Of a stretch of 64,000 bases of DNA, positions 35,654 to 47,730 are shown in pieces. Origin of the DNA: Cervus elaphus (lineage: Eukaryota; Chordata; Mammalia; Artiodactyla; Cervidae); NCBI RefSeq assembly GCF_910594005.1, contig NC_057848.1:55011616-55075615 (forward strand), read 5' to 3'. Within the stretch, counting starts at the first letter, position 1. Each line of letters begins with the position of its first letter. Below the pieces are notes generated by a model, which saw only the letters and a program-made list of their open reading frames with translations, searched no databases and was not told where the DNA came from. The translations under genes and the position numbers were made by a program.

Positions 35654-37028
35654 GTTTTAAGAGCTTGCGGAAGTGGTACAGCGGAGAAAAGCTGGAATCC
35701 CATACTGTGCTTCCTCTATATCCTCAGACTGGGGCTATACCAAGGGTTATCAAACTCATTCTAAGCATTCTTAAAAAAATGAAATGTAGTCAGACCTCAG
35801 TATAGATAACAGATTAAAATGGAGTCACCCTCATTCTCAGCAGTCTCTGAGGTGCTGCTTTTGCACCCAAGGGTTATTCAGAACATAGATTGAAAACCAC
35901 TGATCTAGACATAGGAAGGATGCAGTAAGCGCACCGTGATGGCTCCCTGAGCCCAGTTAGCCTCTTTAGTCTTCTTTTGAGCCATTTTTCCATCTGTTAG
36001 AATCCAAACTAGGAATGGAGAATGGTGACCGGATGGACAGGCAGATTCCTCGCCAGATGACAGACATTTACAGAGCAGGGAGTATGTGGGAGGGAGAATA
36101 AACCTTTTTCTTGGTCCTCCTATAGCTTAGCACAATACGCCTTGTCCATTGTAAACATTAGGTAATGAATGGGAACCATGACTCCCACTTTAAAAGAAAC
36201 TAAAAAAACCTAGCAGCCATCCACAATATCATGCCTTTGTTTCTTTCTCGCCACCAAGTGGGTGACAGAGACCCAGATTGAATCCAGGTAAAAACACCCC
36301 ACGGCCTCCAAAATGAATGTTTATAAAGACAAAGCCAGCTTATCTGCATTTCATAGAAGGAGGAGCAGTCCTGGGAAACAAATGTGGGTGGGTAGAAGCA
36401 GCAAACTATTTTCTGATCAAGATCACAATGAAAGTAGGTGTCCTTGTGACTACTGTGAAGGCATAGAACAGCCTGATCACGCTTCAAGGTTCCATAGGCA
36501 CAAATGGGACAAGTTAAGGTAAACGGGCAGAGGCTGACTACAGAGCATCTCATGAAAGCCCATGGAGAACAACACATCTCCTCCTCAATCATGAGAAAGC
36601 AAGACACTGTTGAGGACCTCTTGGAAGCAACCCCAGCACTCTTCTGTCATTATGCTCTGTGACTTCAAAAAAGGAGAATCAGTGCTCCTGGCTCAGGTCC
36701 ATAGCCAGCCATACTCAGAGCTTGTCTCTGCTGAGGTGCCTGGACAGCCACCCTGAAGGGGACCCTCCGGATTGGGTATGATCCGTGCCACCAAATCAAG
36801 TGATGAGCTCTCTTTGAACCACTGTCAGGGGTAGTTTTCAGATTAAATGAGAAAATGTATGCATTTAAAGCACTTAGAATAGGGCCTGGTGCTTCTCTGA
36901 TGAGATTACTCAGTGCTTACTCTTGCTGACTAATTACCAGCCCATTGATGACCATCCCAATGAATTTACAGAGCATTTATCATTATTTACAATCATGATA
37001 AATGTAGTCATTTTTTTTTCTCTCTAAA
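35654..37028. other. HS6ST2: Intron stretch; diverged MIR at about 36840-36930
   Basis: MIR 3' part in plus orientation (AGCACTTAGAATAGGGCCTG). A 135-codon open frame on the minus strand (36200-36607) and a shorter one opposite it resemble no family I know. Confidence 0.5.
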
Positions 37029-37134
37029 GGCAACCCACTCCAGTATTCTTGCCTGGAAAATTCCATGGACCGAGGAGCCTGGTCCATGGGGTCGCAAAGA
37101 GTTGGACACGACTGAGCCACTTCACCTCACTTCA
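37029..37134 (+). mobile_element. Bov-tA SINE, 3' half only
   Basis: GGCAACCCACTCCAGTATTC, TGGGGTCGCAAAGAGTTGGA, CACGACTGAGCCACTTCACC. Confidence 0.9.
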
Positions 37135-37181
37135 AACTTCAAAATTATGTTCAGAATTTTGTAAAAGTTTCTTTAATTTTC

Positions 37182-37335
37182 TTTTTTTTTCATTTATTTT
37201 TATTAGTTGGAGGCTAATTACTTTACAACATTGTAGTGGTTTTTGTCATACATTGACTTGAATTAGCCATGGATTTACATGTATTCCCCATCCCGATCCC
37301 CCCTCCCACCTCCCTCTCTACCTGCTCCCTCTTCT
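37182..37335 (-). mobile_element. L1 3' end
   Basis: TTTTTATTAGTTGGAGGCTA, GTGGTTTTTGTCATACATTG, CCCATCCCGATCCCCCCTCC; same family as 2136-2209 and 2885-3158. Confidence 0.85.
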
Positions 37336-37485
37336 TTAATTTTCTTATAAAAACTTTAAGCTGGTGTTAGGGTACAAAATTGTTTTCCTTAAAATAAAAT
37401 CATTTGACTAGAAAAAAAGAATAGGGCTTGGTGTATAGGGAGCACATAATAAATGTTACTGCCTATTTAAAAATTCCTGGTCCTT

Positions 37486-37645
37486 GGGACTTCTCTGGTG
37501 GTCCAGTGGTTAAGAATCTGCCTTCCAATGCAGTGCACGTAGGTTCGCTCTCTGGCTGGGGACCTAAGATCCCACACACCGTGGGGCAACTAAACCCTGA
37601 CGCTGCAACTAAGACCTGCATAGCCCAGACATGGCTGGAGTCTGG
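37486..37645 (+). mobile_element. CHR-type SINE
   Basis: GGGACTTCTCTGGTGGTCCA, GGCTGGGGACCTAAGATCCC, GGGGCAACTAAACCCTGACG. Confidence 0.92.
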
Positions 37646-37659
37646 GCGCCATCATCTGT

Positions 37660-37835
37660 TACCTACGTGACCTGGAACAGCTCAATGTCATCTCAGATTT
37701 CTTCTCAGTAAAAAGAGTTAATCATAACCTTTTCTTTATAGACCTGTTGTAATGACTAAACATGACAAGATAACATTATGTAAAGCACTTTGCGCAATAC
37801 CGACATACAGAAAGCACTCAATAAATTGTAGTTAG
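37660..37835 (+). mobile_element. MIR SINE, 3' part
   Basis: ATGTAAAGCACTTTGCGCAA, AAGCACTCAATAAATTGTAG. Confidence 0.75.
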
Positions 37836-37851
37836 TAAAAGCATCATTATA

Positions 37852-38072
37852 GTAGTGGTGGTTTAGTCATTCAGTCATGCCCGACTCTGAGGCCCCATGG
37901 ACTGTAGCCCACCAGGCTCCTCTGTCCATGGGATTCTCCTGGCAAGCATACTGGAGTGGATTGCCATTTCCTTCTCCAGGAGATCTTCCCAACCCAGAGA
38001 CTGAACCTGGGTCTCTTGCGCCTTCTGCAATGGAAGGCAGATTCTTTTCCACTGAGCCACCTGGGAAACCCC
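37852..38072 (-). mobile_element. Bov-tA SINE
   Basis: GGCCCCATGGACTGTAGCCC to GAGCCACCTGGGAAACC. Exact 15-bp target-site duplication AAAAGCATCATTATA at 37837-37851 and 38073-38087, so a fairly recent insertion. Confidence 0.95.
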
Positions 38073-38154
38073 AAAAGCATCATTATATATTTGCTATATA
38101 TGAGGAATGGTTCAAATCTTTTCAAGGTATTACTCTATTTAAATAAATTTTTTC

Positions 38155-38440
38155 TCAAATGTCGCATTTCAGTGAGGTCTTCTCCAACCACCTTATTTAA
38201 ATTGACAAATTTTCTGTCTGTATCACTCCTTATCCCTCTGCCCTGCCCTTTCTCAACCCCCTCCTTAAAACTAACTTCTAAAACACTTAATAAATAGTCT
38301 TCTTATTTAATAACAGTATCCCTCCACTAGAATGGGTATGAGGGTAGGGAATTTGGTTTGTTTCTTTCTTTGTTCAGAGCCTACAATAGTACCTGATATC
38401 TCACAAGCAATCAATAAAAGTTTTGAATGAATGAAGAATT
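38155..38440 (+). mobile_element. L2 3' end
   Basis: GTGAGGTCTTCTCCAACCAC, GGGTAGGGAATTTGGTTTG, AGCAATCAATAAAAGTTTTG. Confidence 0.75.
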
Positions 38441-38449
38441 TAATCCTCA

Positions 38450-38605
38450 AGAAAATCCATGAAGCAGACACTGTTAGTATGTCCCTTTCACAAGTGAAGA
38501 AACTGATGCATAAAGAGATTTAGAAACTTCCCAAGGAAGTGCTAGGATTTTAAAGTAGTGACTGGGCTCCAAGATTTGTCATCTTAACCATAGCACTATA
38601 CTGTT
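38450..38605 (-). mobile_element. MIR SINE
   Basis: TCACAAGTGAAGAAACTGAT, AAACTTCCCAAGGAAGTGC. Diverged. Confidence 0.65.
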
Positions 38606-39255
38606 TCTTTTAAAGAGCTCATGGAGGGAAAGAATGAGGAGTGGGGTGAGGGGAAAAAGGAGAGAAAAAGAGGGAGAAAACATGAATGAGAGAATGAGGA
38701 TAATGGAAAAGAGTGTATACGAGCCTATGAAATTTCGAGTTCATCTTTCATTTTGCTTTTCATTTCGCTTTTTGTTCTCCTCCTGCTTCCCATGAGAGTG
38801 TCTACTTTTTGTTGATAATGAAACTTCTGTGCAAGACTTTGGGAATCTAGCTTTGGCCTTTTGATAAAAGCAGTGATCATTCATTTGTCCCCAAAATATC
38901 ATCTTTAGAGGACACTTCCATTACCCAACTATTGCTCCATTGCTTTTATGTGTCTTTTGAACAAAGCTAAATGGGTAGGAATTATTTACACATTAGATAA
39001 CTCATAGCTATTCAACACTGTACTAGAGGTTCAAACCTGTTCAATAAGGCAAGGAAAAACACACATCCATAAAAATTAAAAAAAAATCCATATTGGAAAA
39101 GAAGAATAAAACTATCTTTATTCACAGATGACATTTTTCTGTGTAGAAAATCTAATGGAATCTTCAGAAAAGCTCCTGGAATTAATATGTGAGCTTAGCA
39201 AGTTAGTAAAATATAAGATTGGTATACAAATACCAACTGTACTTCTATATCCTAG

Positions 39256-39660
39256 ATATCATACCAAGTGAAGTAGTCAGACAAAGAAGGGCAAATATCA
39301 TATCAATTCCGCTTATATGTGGAATGTAAAAAAAGGAAACAAATGAACTTATTTATAAAACAGAAACAGACTCACAGACTTAGAAAATAAACATGGTTAT
39401 CAAAGGGGAAAGATGGGAAGGAAGGATAAATTGGAAGTGTGGGATTGACAGATACATACTACTATATATAAAATAGATAATCAACAAGGACCTACTGTAT
39501 AGCACAGGAAATTCTGCTCAATATTCTGTGATGACCTATATGGCAAGAATCTGAAAAAAAATAGACACATGTACATGTACAACTGAATCACTTTGCTGTA
39601 CCACTGAAACCAACACAACATTGTAAATCAATTATAGTCCAATATAAAAAATTTTTTTAG
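39256..39660 (+). mobile_element. L1 3' end nested in the older L1
   Basis: CGCTTATATGTGGAATGTAA, AACAAGGACCTACTGTATAG, AACACAACATTGTAAATCAA and an A-rich end. Confidence 0.85.
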
Positions 39661-40383
39661 AAAAAGGAAACTTGGAGAAAAACAATTGGAAGTTAAAATA
39701 ATAGAATGCTATTTGCCATGCCATCCAAAGTATGAAAAACTTAGGGATACATCTGACAAAAGACAGGAAAAATGTGTACACTGAAAACTACAAAACATTG
39801 CTGAATGAAATTAAAGACAAATTCAATAAATAGAGAGATATGCTGTGTTTATAGCTTTTAAGACTCAACATCATTAAGATTTCAGTTTTTCCCATATTTG
39901 ATACACAGATCGAACATAATCCCTGCCAAAATCTCAGTAGGTCTTTTTTCTTTTTCTGGAAATTTACAGGCTGATTCTAAAATGCATATGGAAATGCACA
40001 GGACCTAGAATATCCAAAACAACTTCAAAAAGGAAGAATAAAGATTCACACCATCTGATTTCAAAACTTATAAAGCTAGGGTAATCAAGGCTGTGTGGAA
40101 TTGACATAGAGATAAAATATTGATCAATTAAGAATCTGGAAAAAATAAATACATATTATATACATATATTATATATAATTGAGTTTTGATTTCAACAAAA
40201 GTGCCAATGGAGAAAAGATATTCTTCTTCAACAATGGCACCAGAACAACTAGATATCCATATGTAAAAACAAAACTTTGACCTTTACCCTGCACCATATC
40301 CAAAACTAAAATTACATAATTGCCCTAAATGTAAAACCAAAATCATAAAACATCTAGAAGGAAACATAGATGAAAACTTCTGT

Positions 40384-40618
40384 GGGACTTCTCTGGTGGT
40401 CCAGTGGCTAAGACTTCATGTTCCCAGTGCAGGGGGCCCAGGTTCGAACCCTGGTCAGGGAACTAGATCCCACGTGCCACAACTAATAGTTTGCAAGCAG
40501 TAACTAAAGATCCCATAATGTCTCAAGGAAGATCAAAGATCCCACATGCTGCAACCAAGACCCAGTGCAGCCAAATAAATAAATACAAATAGATATTAAA
40601 CTAATAATAAATAAATAC
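40384..40618 (+). mobile_element. CHR-type SINE, longer form
   Basis: GGGACTTCTCTGGTGGTCCA, GTTCGAACCCTGGTCAGGGA, CATGCTGCAACCAAGACCCA and an AATAAATAAATAC tail; inserted in L1. Confidence 0.92.
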
Positions 40619-40790
40619 ACTTGCTTTCTCCCCCAAAGGCAGGTCATAGTTTTAAAAAAAGAAAAACAACTTTGCATTTTTGGGTCTGGCAAATATTTCT
40701 TAAATACACTACCAAAATCATAATCCAGAAAAGAAAAAAGTGAAAACTGGATTTCAACAAATTAAAAATTTCTTCTCTACATTTAAATGC

Positions 40791-41830
40791 TTCTACACTC
40801 CAGATTTTTAGTCAGTGTTGGATTCACAGTAATTATTTGGCTAGCACTGTGTTTCCAGACTCTCTTAGAGTTTGCAGCTCTTCTACTGCAAACCATACTG
40901 GGTCATGCTTGATTGGTTATTTGTGTGAAAAACAACAGATTTGGCCTAGAGGCATTAGAAGATGCCACTGATTTAGGCTCTGTAATTCCTTGAGGTCAGA
41001 AAGAACTGAGCCACAAGTAAAAAATATTGAGGTATAAGGGCAAGATGGAGAAATGATAGATAGATTGGGGGGGGGGGAGAAGGGATGGAGGGAGGGAGAA
41101 AGAATTCCAGAGAGAGAGAGAGAAAGAGAGAGAGAGACAGGGACTGTGATGGAGAGACAGAGGTTTGTTACTTGGAGGAAAATGGAGGAGTCCTGTTGAA
41201 CATCACCCTTCCTTGCATTCCTAGGACTTCTCAAGTGAGATAGAGGAATGGAATTTCAGCCAGCACCTGGAAAGTGGACATAACCTGAGCTCCACCAGAG
41301 CAGTGCCAATGAGAGTTCTCAACCATGTATGCCTCAGAGGAAAAAGAAGAGTTATTGAGGACCCCTGTTCTAGAGAGCAGCATGTGGAGCCCATGATTTT
41401 GTGTGGCAGGTGAGAAGGGAGAAAAATGACTCCTCCCTTCTAAGGCTCATGAGCAGAACACTCTTATTGACTAAGCTGGAGAACCAGGAGCAGCATGGGC
41501 AGTCAGATCCTCAGGGGGGTTTTATCATCATGATGGTAGGTAGTATACTCTACCCCCGAACCATCACAGAGACACGGTGGTGTACCTACTAGGAACTATT
41601 TCCATGACTGGACTGTTTCTTCCTGGATGGTCCAGGACTTTCTTGTCTCAGTCTATGGGCATGATGTATGTATTGCCAGTGGTGCTGAGGCTTCTGCATC
41701 CCCATTTCTGGAGCTGGCAAAGCAGATAACCAGAGCTCTGATTTGGTCAGGATCATACTGGCCAGGTCACACTGTCCCCAGCTGCAGTACTTTGGCAGCT
41801 GAAGCAAGCATAATCACTAGTTGACATTTA
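40791..41830. other. HS6ST2: Intron stretch with G/GA-rich tract
   Basis: A G11 run followed by GGGA and (GA)n units at about 41067-41140. Nothing else recognised. Confidence 0.6.
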
Positions 41831-41985
41831 TTAAGCAGTTTGCCACATGCCAGGCACTAGAAGAGCCTTACTTAGCTTATGATAATTTTATCCTCACAAT
41901 AGCCCACTGAGGTAGGTACAAAGTTAATCAGTGATAGAGCCAGGATTCACATTCAGGTGCATCTGACTCCATAGCTGATGTCCTT
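41830..41985 (-). mobile_element. MIR SINE
   Basis: CATGCCAGGCACTAGAAGAG, CACTGAGGTAGGTACAAAG, AGAGCCAGGATTCACATTCA. Confidence 0.75.
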
Positions 41986-42579
41986 TCAAATATACACAAG
42001 GCTGCATGATTGTTTTATTTAAGGAGCTCTTTGAACAGCCTCATCTACAGTTTGTTGGCACTTGGTGAAAGCTCAAAGTATGCCAAACCTATGTGCTACT
42101 GACCCCTTGTTATTAAAAGTCTTTTTCAAATGTTTTATATTAGCTTCCTGTCCTATTAATAAGTGTACCTTCTTGGGTAGATTTGACCTTTTTGTTGTGA
42201 CCAAAGGTCTTGCGCTATCCTGGATGTGGAATATTGGAGGAAAAAGGCAATTAGGCTACAAATGTCCTGATTCTCGGGCACACTCCATGTTGTTCTTATA
42301 AATACGTTCTGACATCAGCTTATGTCTCTGTCATTTGTCTTTTTCCACAAAGGAGCAACAGCAGAGAGGGAGGGGGAGGGAGGGTAGGTGGAGAGAAAAA
42401 GAGAGAGTGAGTGAGTTTGGGGCTTTGGTTTTTTACAAACCTTTGTGATATTAGACTTAGCCTAATAGCTAAACTAAGGCATCATCATCGCGTCGAACTA
42501 CAGCGATGATTTGAAAAGTTGAATACTTGGCCATTTGATTGCTGTATTCATACCGCATACCACAATTTTGAAGTGAAAC

Positions 42580-42583
<4 letters not shown>

Positions 42584-42625
<42 letters not shown>
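42584..42625. repeat. (AC)n microsatellite
   Basis: About 20 uninterrupted AC units; likely length-variable between individuals. Confidence 0.97.
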
Positions 42626-42626
<1 letters not shown>

Positions 42627-44690
42627 TCATACAGACAGGCAAAAACTAGGGGTTTGGCGGTAGTCACAGCCTACTGTTTTAGAAGAAATACATGGCTCTC
42701 AATGACAGGAAATGACATAATCATGAGATCATAGTACACAGGACTTGGATGCTAGTAATCCACCTGTAAACAACTCAATCTGAACATAAAACTGCACCAC
42801 ACTGAATCCACACAGAACATCCAAGACTTTGCCTCTTCATTCTAAGGCAGGAAAGTTTTCCATTTGGGTCCTGCCAACTAAAACCAAAGGACTGGTGTGT
42901 TTATTTATGAAGCTATGTGCTCCTGACTGTGTTCATCTAGAGACTGCTGAATAGATAAAGAGGCCCGTTCATTATGAGACAATTTGGCAAAAACAGGTTG
43001 GAGTCACTCTTCCTGTGGTATCTGCTACCAGGATTGGCCCTGGATAGATGTGTTAAGTGAGCAAGGTTTGACTTAACCATCTCAGATTCCCCTTCTGTCC
43101 TCCCTTTCCTCCATTTTAGCATCCTTCCTTCCCTCTCCAGTTTAATTTATTTCAGCTGACATTTATGGAACGGAATTCAACATTTATGGCATCTTTTACC
43201 AAGCACCGACTTGGGTGCTCTGCCCTGGTCCTATAATATTCATGTCCTCCACTAGCATTTGCAAATTGAACTTGGTCCTTGTCTTTCCATACCTTGAGTC
43301 TATGTGAAAAACATCTCAGGCTGAGAGGACTGATTGCTTTTCAGCATCATCTGCAACTGCCTACAATCTAATTTTTAAATTGATGCCTCTGAATATTACA
43401 CACATACACACATACACATCCTCAGCCTTGGTTGACTGACTTGAGGAAAAACAGCTATAGTAATCTACAAGTTCTCTTTATTGCTTTCTGGATGAAGGGG
43501 TGTGTTAAAGGCTCAAGATAGGTCAACAGTAATATTGAGAAAGGGTAACTGTCCAAACACAACTAGAATATGGTACTTTGGTGAAATAGTGAAGTATTTG
43601 AAAAGTGCATGCTATTTCCTTTCGTCATCACTACTGTTACATTTTTTTTTTAATGGAATGATTTCAACTTCTCCCCAAGGTCTCCATTTTTATGGAGACT
43701 GACAGAATCCACAAACATGGGTATGGTGGTGTACGAAGGGCATAGCACTCAGCTGGACATCCTGAGACCAGGCTCCAAGCCTTGAGGGTGTGATTAACCA
43801 AAGTGTCTTGCTATCTGGGAGAACTGCAGCATACGCTGAAGTGGAAAGCACAGGACAAGTATTAGAATACCAGGATTCTAGGCTGACATCTGCGACTAAT
43901 TAGATGCGTGGCTCCGGGAAAGTGACTGACCCTTCTTGAGTCCTTATCTGGTCAACAAAAGAGTTGGTTTCATGTGACATATGAACATGTTCTGATACAA
44001 ACAGAAAATCTGTAACAGCTCCAGTGGTTAGCATGCATGCTCAGCCTTGATGGTTTAAGTGCTTGTTGGGAATAACCCAATGGATCAGCAAAGGGATTGT
44101 CTGTGGCCTGATGCATTGGACAGAATAACAGACTCACGTTAGCAGAGGGAACTAAATTAAATATGGCAGCCTGGTCTGTTTGGTCTCTGATCAACCTCTG
44201 CCAAACCTATGCTTCCTGATCTCCGTGGTATGGCTCTGCACTGCTTTTTATTTTCCTGTTCTGTCATTTTGGCTCACTGTTAGCATAGAATAAACTGCAT
44301 ATACCTCCCTGAAAGCCACTGCCAGGGTAGTCTGGCTCTGCTGCTCAGACATATCCCATTCCATCTGGTTCCTCCCTGAAACAGAGGGCTGGCTACCCAG
44401 CTTCAGATGCAGGCAATAAAACTGAGCAAGCAGAATGACACAACTTTTAAGCCGTAGGTTTCTTAATCTACTAAGCCTGCTATACTGCATGTTGGTCGGC
44501 CACAGATGAATTGAGGTTGGGAAAAAAAGCAGAATTGGTTTTTCAGTTTTAGCTTTGACCTCATCCACAACTCTCACTTGTTTTCATCAACTTGAGAGGA
44601 TTCTGTCCATCTTAGTGATTAATTTGCATTTTCCTCTTCTGCCCTTGCCCTGCCACATGGGAGATAAATGGAGACAATTAAAGGATTCAA
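42626..44690. other. HS6ST2: Intron stretch; diverged MIR at about 43850-43960
   Basis: A MIR-like plus-orientation piece (GCGTGGCTCCGGGAAAGTGA) is the only item named. Confidence 0.5.
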
Positions 44691-44694
44691 GGGT

Positions 44695-44955
44695 CACTTC
44701 TCAGAAGCCTTCATTGATATCCCCACATGATGTCTTATCCACCTGGACCTCAGCATTGGTTGGGGTGACTGTGTTGGGTCCACCAATGGAGCTTCTGTGA
44801 CTGCCTCTCTGTGAATACCACGTTGCCATCCTCTGTCCTCTGTGAAGACTGTGAGTTCCTTGAGGGCACCTATTGTATCTTATGTTTGTCTCTGTGGCCC
44901 AGGGTCTAGCACAAGGGCACAGTGTCAAAGTTTGATAGATTTTAGTGATGATTAT
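44695..44955 (+). mobile_element. L2 3' end
   Basis: AGAAGCCTTCATTGATATCC, GAGTTCCTTGAGGGCACCTA, GGGTCTAGCACAAGG. Confidence 0.72.
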
Positions 44956-45029
44956 TACTATTATTGGTGCTAAGGAAGGGTTATGCCAAAACTGTTCATT
45001 GGAAGACCCCATATAAGCACACAATATCC

Positions 45030-45190
45030 TCTCCAAGCCTCCATTTCCTCATATATCAAATGGAAATAATAATAGTGCCTACTTCATGAGCTTTTGGTAG
45101 GTGAGAACTAATGAGACAAAATGTATCAAGTGCTGGGGGACAGAGGTTGGCCCGTATCACCCACTCAACACATACTGGTCGTTATTATTT
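45030..45190 (+). mobile_element. MIR SINE
   Basis: CCATTTCCTCATATATCAAA, AATAATAGTGCCTACTTCAT, CAAGTGCTGGGGG. Confidence 0.75.
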
Positions 45191-47643
45191 GGGGTTGTGA
45201 GGAATATTTGAGGCAGCTTAACTTGTCTTCCAAAGGGAGGAGGCTAATTACTTTTCAGAGAAGAATACACCTTCTATCTCCCAGCCTGTATCTGGCCTCA
45301 AAATAACACAGAGGAACTCTTAAAAACTGGTCCTTGTCTCCCTGTAATTACGTCAAATAACATGAGAAAAGCCAGCAGAACCACACCCACCCCAGATGCT
45401 GACTGTTGTGAAAAGGCCCCATGGGGAAAACCCCAGGGGGTGGGGCAGAAACCCACCTAACTCCCTCCTTCCCCACCACACTCCCCCAAATCCAGGAAAT
45501 AACCACTCTCTCTGCCCAATAATAACATGTGTTCCTAGACATTGACAGACACTGTTCTGTTCTAGACAGTGTGGGAAAATGACACCCCCCCCCCCAGATA
45601 GTCTCACCATATTCGTGGAAGGTCAGTACTGCTGCTGTTGACAAAAATTTTCTGAGAAGGAGAAAATGTACAGAGAAAGAGTTTAAAAAAAACAAACTTC
45701 CTGCCAACTGATGGGAGATAAGAGAAAGGGAACCTGAAACATATCCTCGAAGAGAACACCGTCTATTGGAGAACTTTTTATTCTTCATTAATAAACCCCC
45801 GCCCCGGCCAAAGAATGAAGAATTGACAAGAACAAGCACAATCTGTGGGTCACATACACGAGAGACAAAAGACACCTAGCTCAGAAGGTGCGGGAAGGGA
45901 GGCCCTCACCATGGCAGAAGCTTGGGAGCTGTGCAGATCCAGCAAGCGGGCTCTAAGATCGTGTTGATCTACTTAAGAATGTATTTATGCTGGCCTCCTA
46001 TGTTAACAACTCGGGAATGGTATTAGGTGTGCGCTCCCTATGTCATCTGAACTCCAATTCTACCAACTGCTCTTTTGTGGCTCACTGAGACTCTTCACCC
46101 ACAAGGTAAGAGTCTGGGTTCCCACAAAGCCAAAAGACACAAAACAAGGTTCCTTTCAAAGCACAACAGCAATCACAAGTATCCCTAATTATACATCAGG
46201 TTCTAATAAATGGAGACCGTGCCCTGCAGGTGTCAGCAGGAAAGGTGTGTACAAGATACCCAGACAGGGCCTGCCGTTTCTGCAAGCGTGGAGTTCAAAG
46301 TGATTCTCCAATGCATCTCTGTTAACTGTGGGCGCATGCTGACGATGAATTGGGACTAATTTGGAAACAGTCAGCTGCTGGAGAGTGTGTGCATCAATTC
46401 CCTTCCTTTATAATTTATACAGCATTTTGATTGTGGTGTTCAGCGATAAATAACTGAAACGAGTTCTAACTGCTCCGAGAGGCCGTCTTACGTCTTCACC
46501 ACTGCTTTTGATATTCTCCAGGATAGCGCACATTCAACTTTATATGCAAACCTGAAATGGTATTCAGGAGAAGAAGAGGGGGAAAAAGGCAGCCAATAGA
46601 TCTTTCACTTTGGGAATTGAAAATAAGATCATATTCAAACTGCAGCATTTATGGCCCAACGCTGAATACATAAGATATGTGACCATTACAAATTCACCTT
46701 TCGTAGCAAAGCTGTGCTCTTTTAGTGACATAGCTTATTGCTAGATTAGAGCTTTTAGCATGATGAAGGCATCTTTCATCTTCTCCTGGATGCAGGCTGT
46801 GTGCTCCTTCGGGGCTGTATTTCTGCCTGTCACAATGCCCAACAGCGCTGAGACAGAGAGCTTACAAGAAGAGGACCCGAGTCATTCACCAAAGGGCTGC
46901 ATCCAATTTGAAAAGGGAGCACCTACTTGGAGATATCTTATCTGCAAGAGATCACACGCTCTCCGATTGCCATGCTCTGCTAAAGCCAAACAGAGAGGTC
47001 AGCCAACACTGTTGCATGGAATCAACCCAAAGAGCAAATCTAACATCCCAAATATTCAGCCAATCCAAGTTTTTGGCAATATCAGAAAGACAGTTTCAGG
47101 TAGGTCACAGTACAGGTTAGTCCCCAGGAAAAGAATACACATATCATGTACATCAGTGTACACTTACACATTGTTACAATGTACACACACTTAAACCAGG
47201 CCAGTTATGGAATGGCTTTCCCGATTCTTCTAAATCCACCCCAAATCTTAGTGTATGGATCAGACAGATGTTCATGGATTTCACAAAGCATAAAATGATT
47301 GATCAGCACCACTGCTTCTCCTTTCTTGAATTTTTGAGACGTACAGTTCAAATCTCGCATTGCTATAAGTCCTTGGCCTTCGTCACAATCAGTCCTAAAA
47401 GCTCTCTTTCCAAAGTCATCTCCTGACGCTCCCCTCTCTCTCCTCTCCCCTCTTTAGTCCTTCATGCACCCAATATTCCTGACACCTGCCTCACTCATTT
47501 AAATTCCCCAGTGACTAACCCAAAGCGAAGTCCACAGAAGGCATTCCGCAAATCTCTGAATGAATATGAATGAACGACAAAATGAGGACAGCACATGGCT
47601 TTGTGACAGCTATGTCAGATGCATGGGGGCACTTTTCACTTAC
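45191..47643. other. HS6ST2: Intron stretch next to the cassette exon, unclassified
   Basis: Holds a C13 run near 45586-45598 and a 175-codon sense-strand open frame (45348-45875) without family resemblance. The 46330-46750 part is repeat-free. An L2/MIR-like 3' end (ending CTGAATGAATATGAATGAAC) lies just downstream of the cassette exon at about 47450-47575. Confidence 0.45.
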
Positions 47644-47730
47644 TTCCCATTCTTAGATGTGTTCCGGGCCTTTGCAGATGATGGAGAGTTGGCGCCTGGA
47701 GTAGTGTTTGCTGAACCCTGTTTATCCTTA
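47644..47730 (-). CDS. HS6ST2: HS6ST2 alternatively spliced cassette exon (87 nt, 29 codons)
   Basis: Too short for ORF finding; recognised by sequence. On the gene strand a pyrimidine-rich tract ending GTGGGTATAG (AG at 47732-47731) precedes the exon, and a strong donor GTAAGTG (GT at 47643-47642) follows it. The frame reads SKDKQGSANTTP and then GANSPSSAKARNTSKNGK, closely matching the larger part of the 40-residue insert of the long human HS6ST2 isoform. Both flanking introns are phase 2 and 87 is a multiple of three, so skipping keeps the frame. The last two bases AA join the G of the terminal exon to give Lys before NFHY. The segment is Ser/Thr/Lys-rich, probably a flexible loop just before the 3'-phosphosulfate-binding segment, with two sequons (NTT, NTS). 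The other 11 residues of the insert come from a separate 33-nt exon that I did not find here. Confidence 0.92.

Larger units (their letters stand above)
39095..40790 (+). mobile_element. L1 ORF2 3' portion with nested insertions
   Basis: L1 sequence at 39095-39255 (CTATCTTTATTCACAGATGA) and 39661-40383 (CATTGCTGAATGAAATTAAA, AATCCCTGCCAAAATCTCAG) continues at about 40640-40790. Between these lie a younger L1 3' end and a CHR SINE. Many stops; inactive. Confidence 0.85.
7018..47643 (-). other. HS6ST2: HS6ST2 intron between cassette exon and terminal exon (about 40.6 kb)
   Basis: Bounded by the donor GTAAGTG at 47643 and the acceptor TAG at 7020-7018. It contains only repeats and non-coding sequence; no other exon on either strand was recognised. 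Confidence 0.85.

Noticed and set aside
36200..36607. 135-codon minus-strand open frame
   Set aside because: Cys/Trp-rich without domain features; probably a chance frame.
42584..42625. Possible CRISPR-like or other arrayed repeats
   Set aside because: Only microsatellites and dispersed SINEs or LINEs; there are no regularly spaced direct repeats with unique spacers, and the host is a mammal.
45348..45875. 175-codon open frame on the HS6ST2 strand
   Set aside because: No family resemblance, no splice context, odd composition and a homopolymer run inside; likely chance.
46760..47194. 144-codon plus-strand open frame next to the cassette exon
   Set aside because: Not recognised, antisense to the gene, and no start or poly(A) context.
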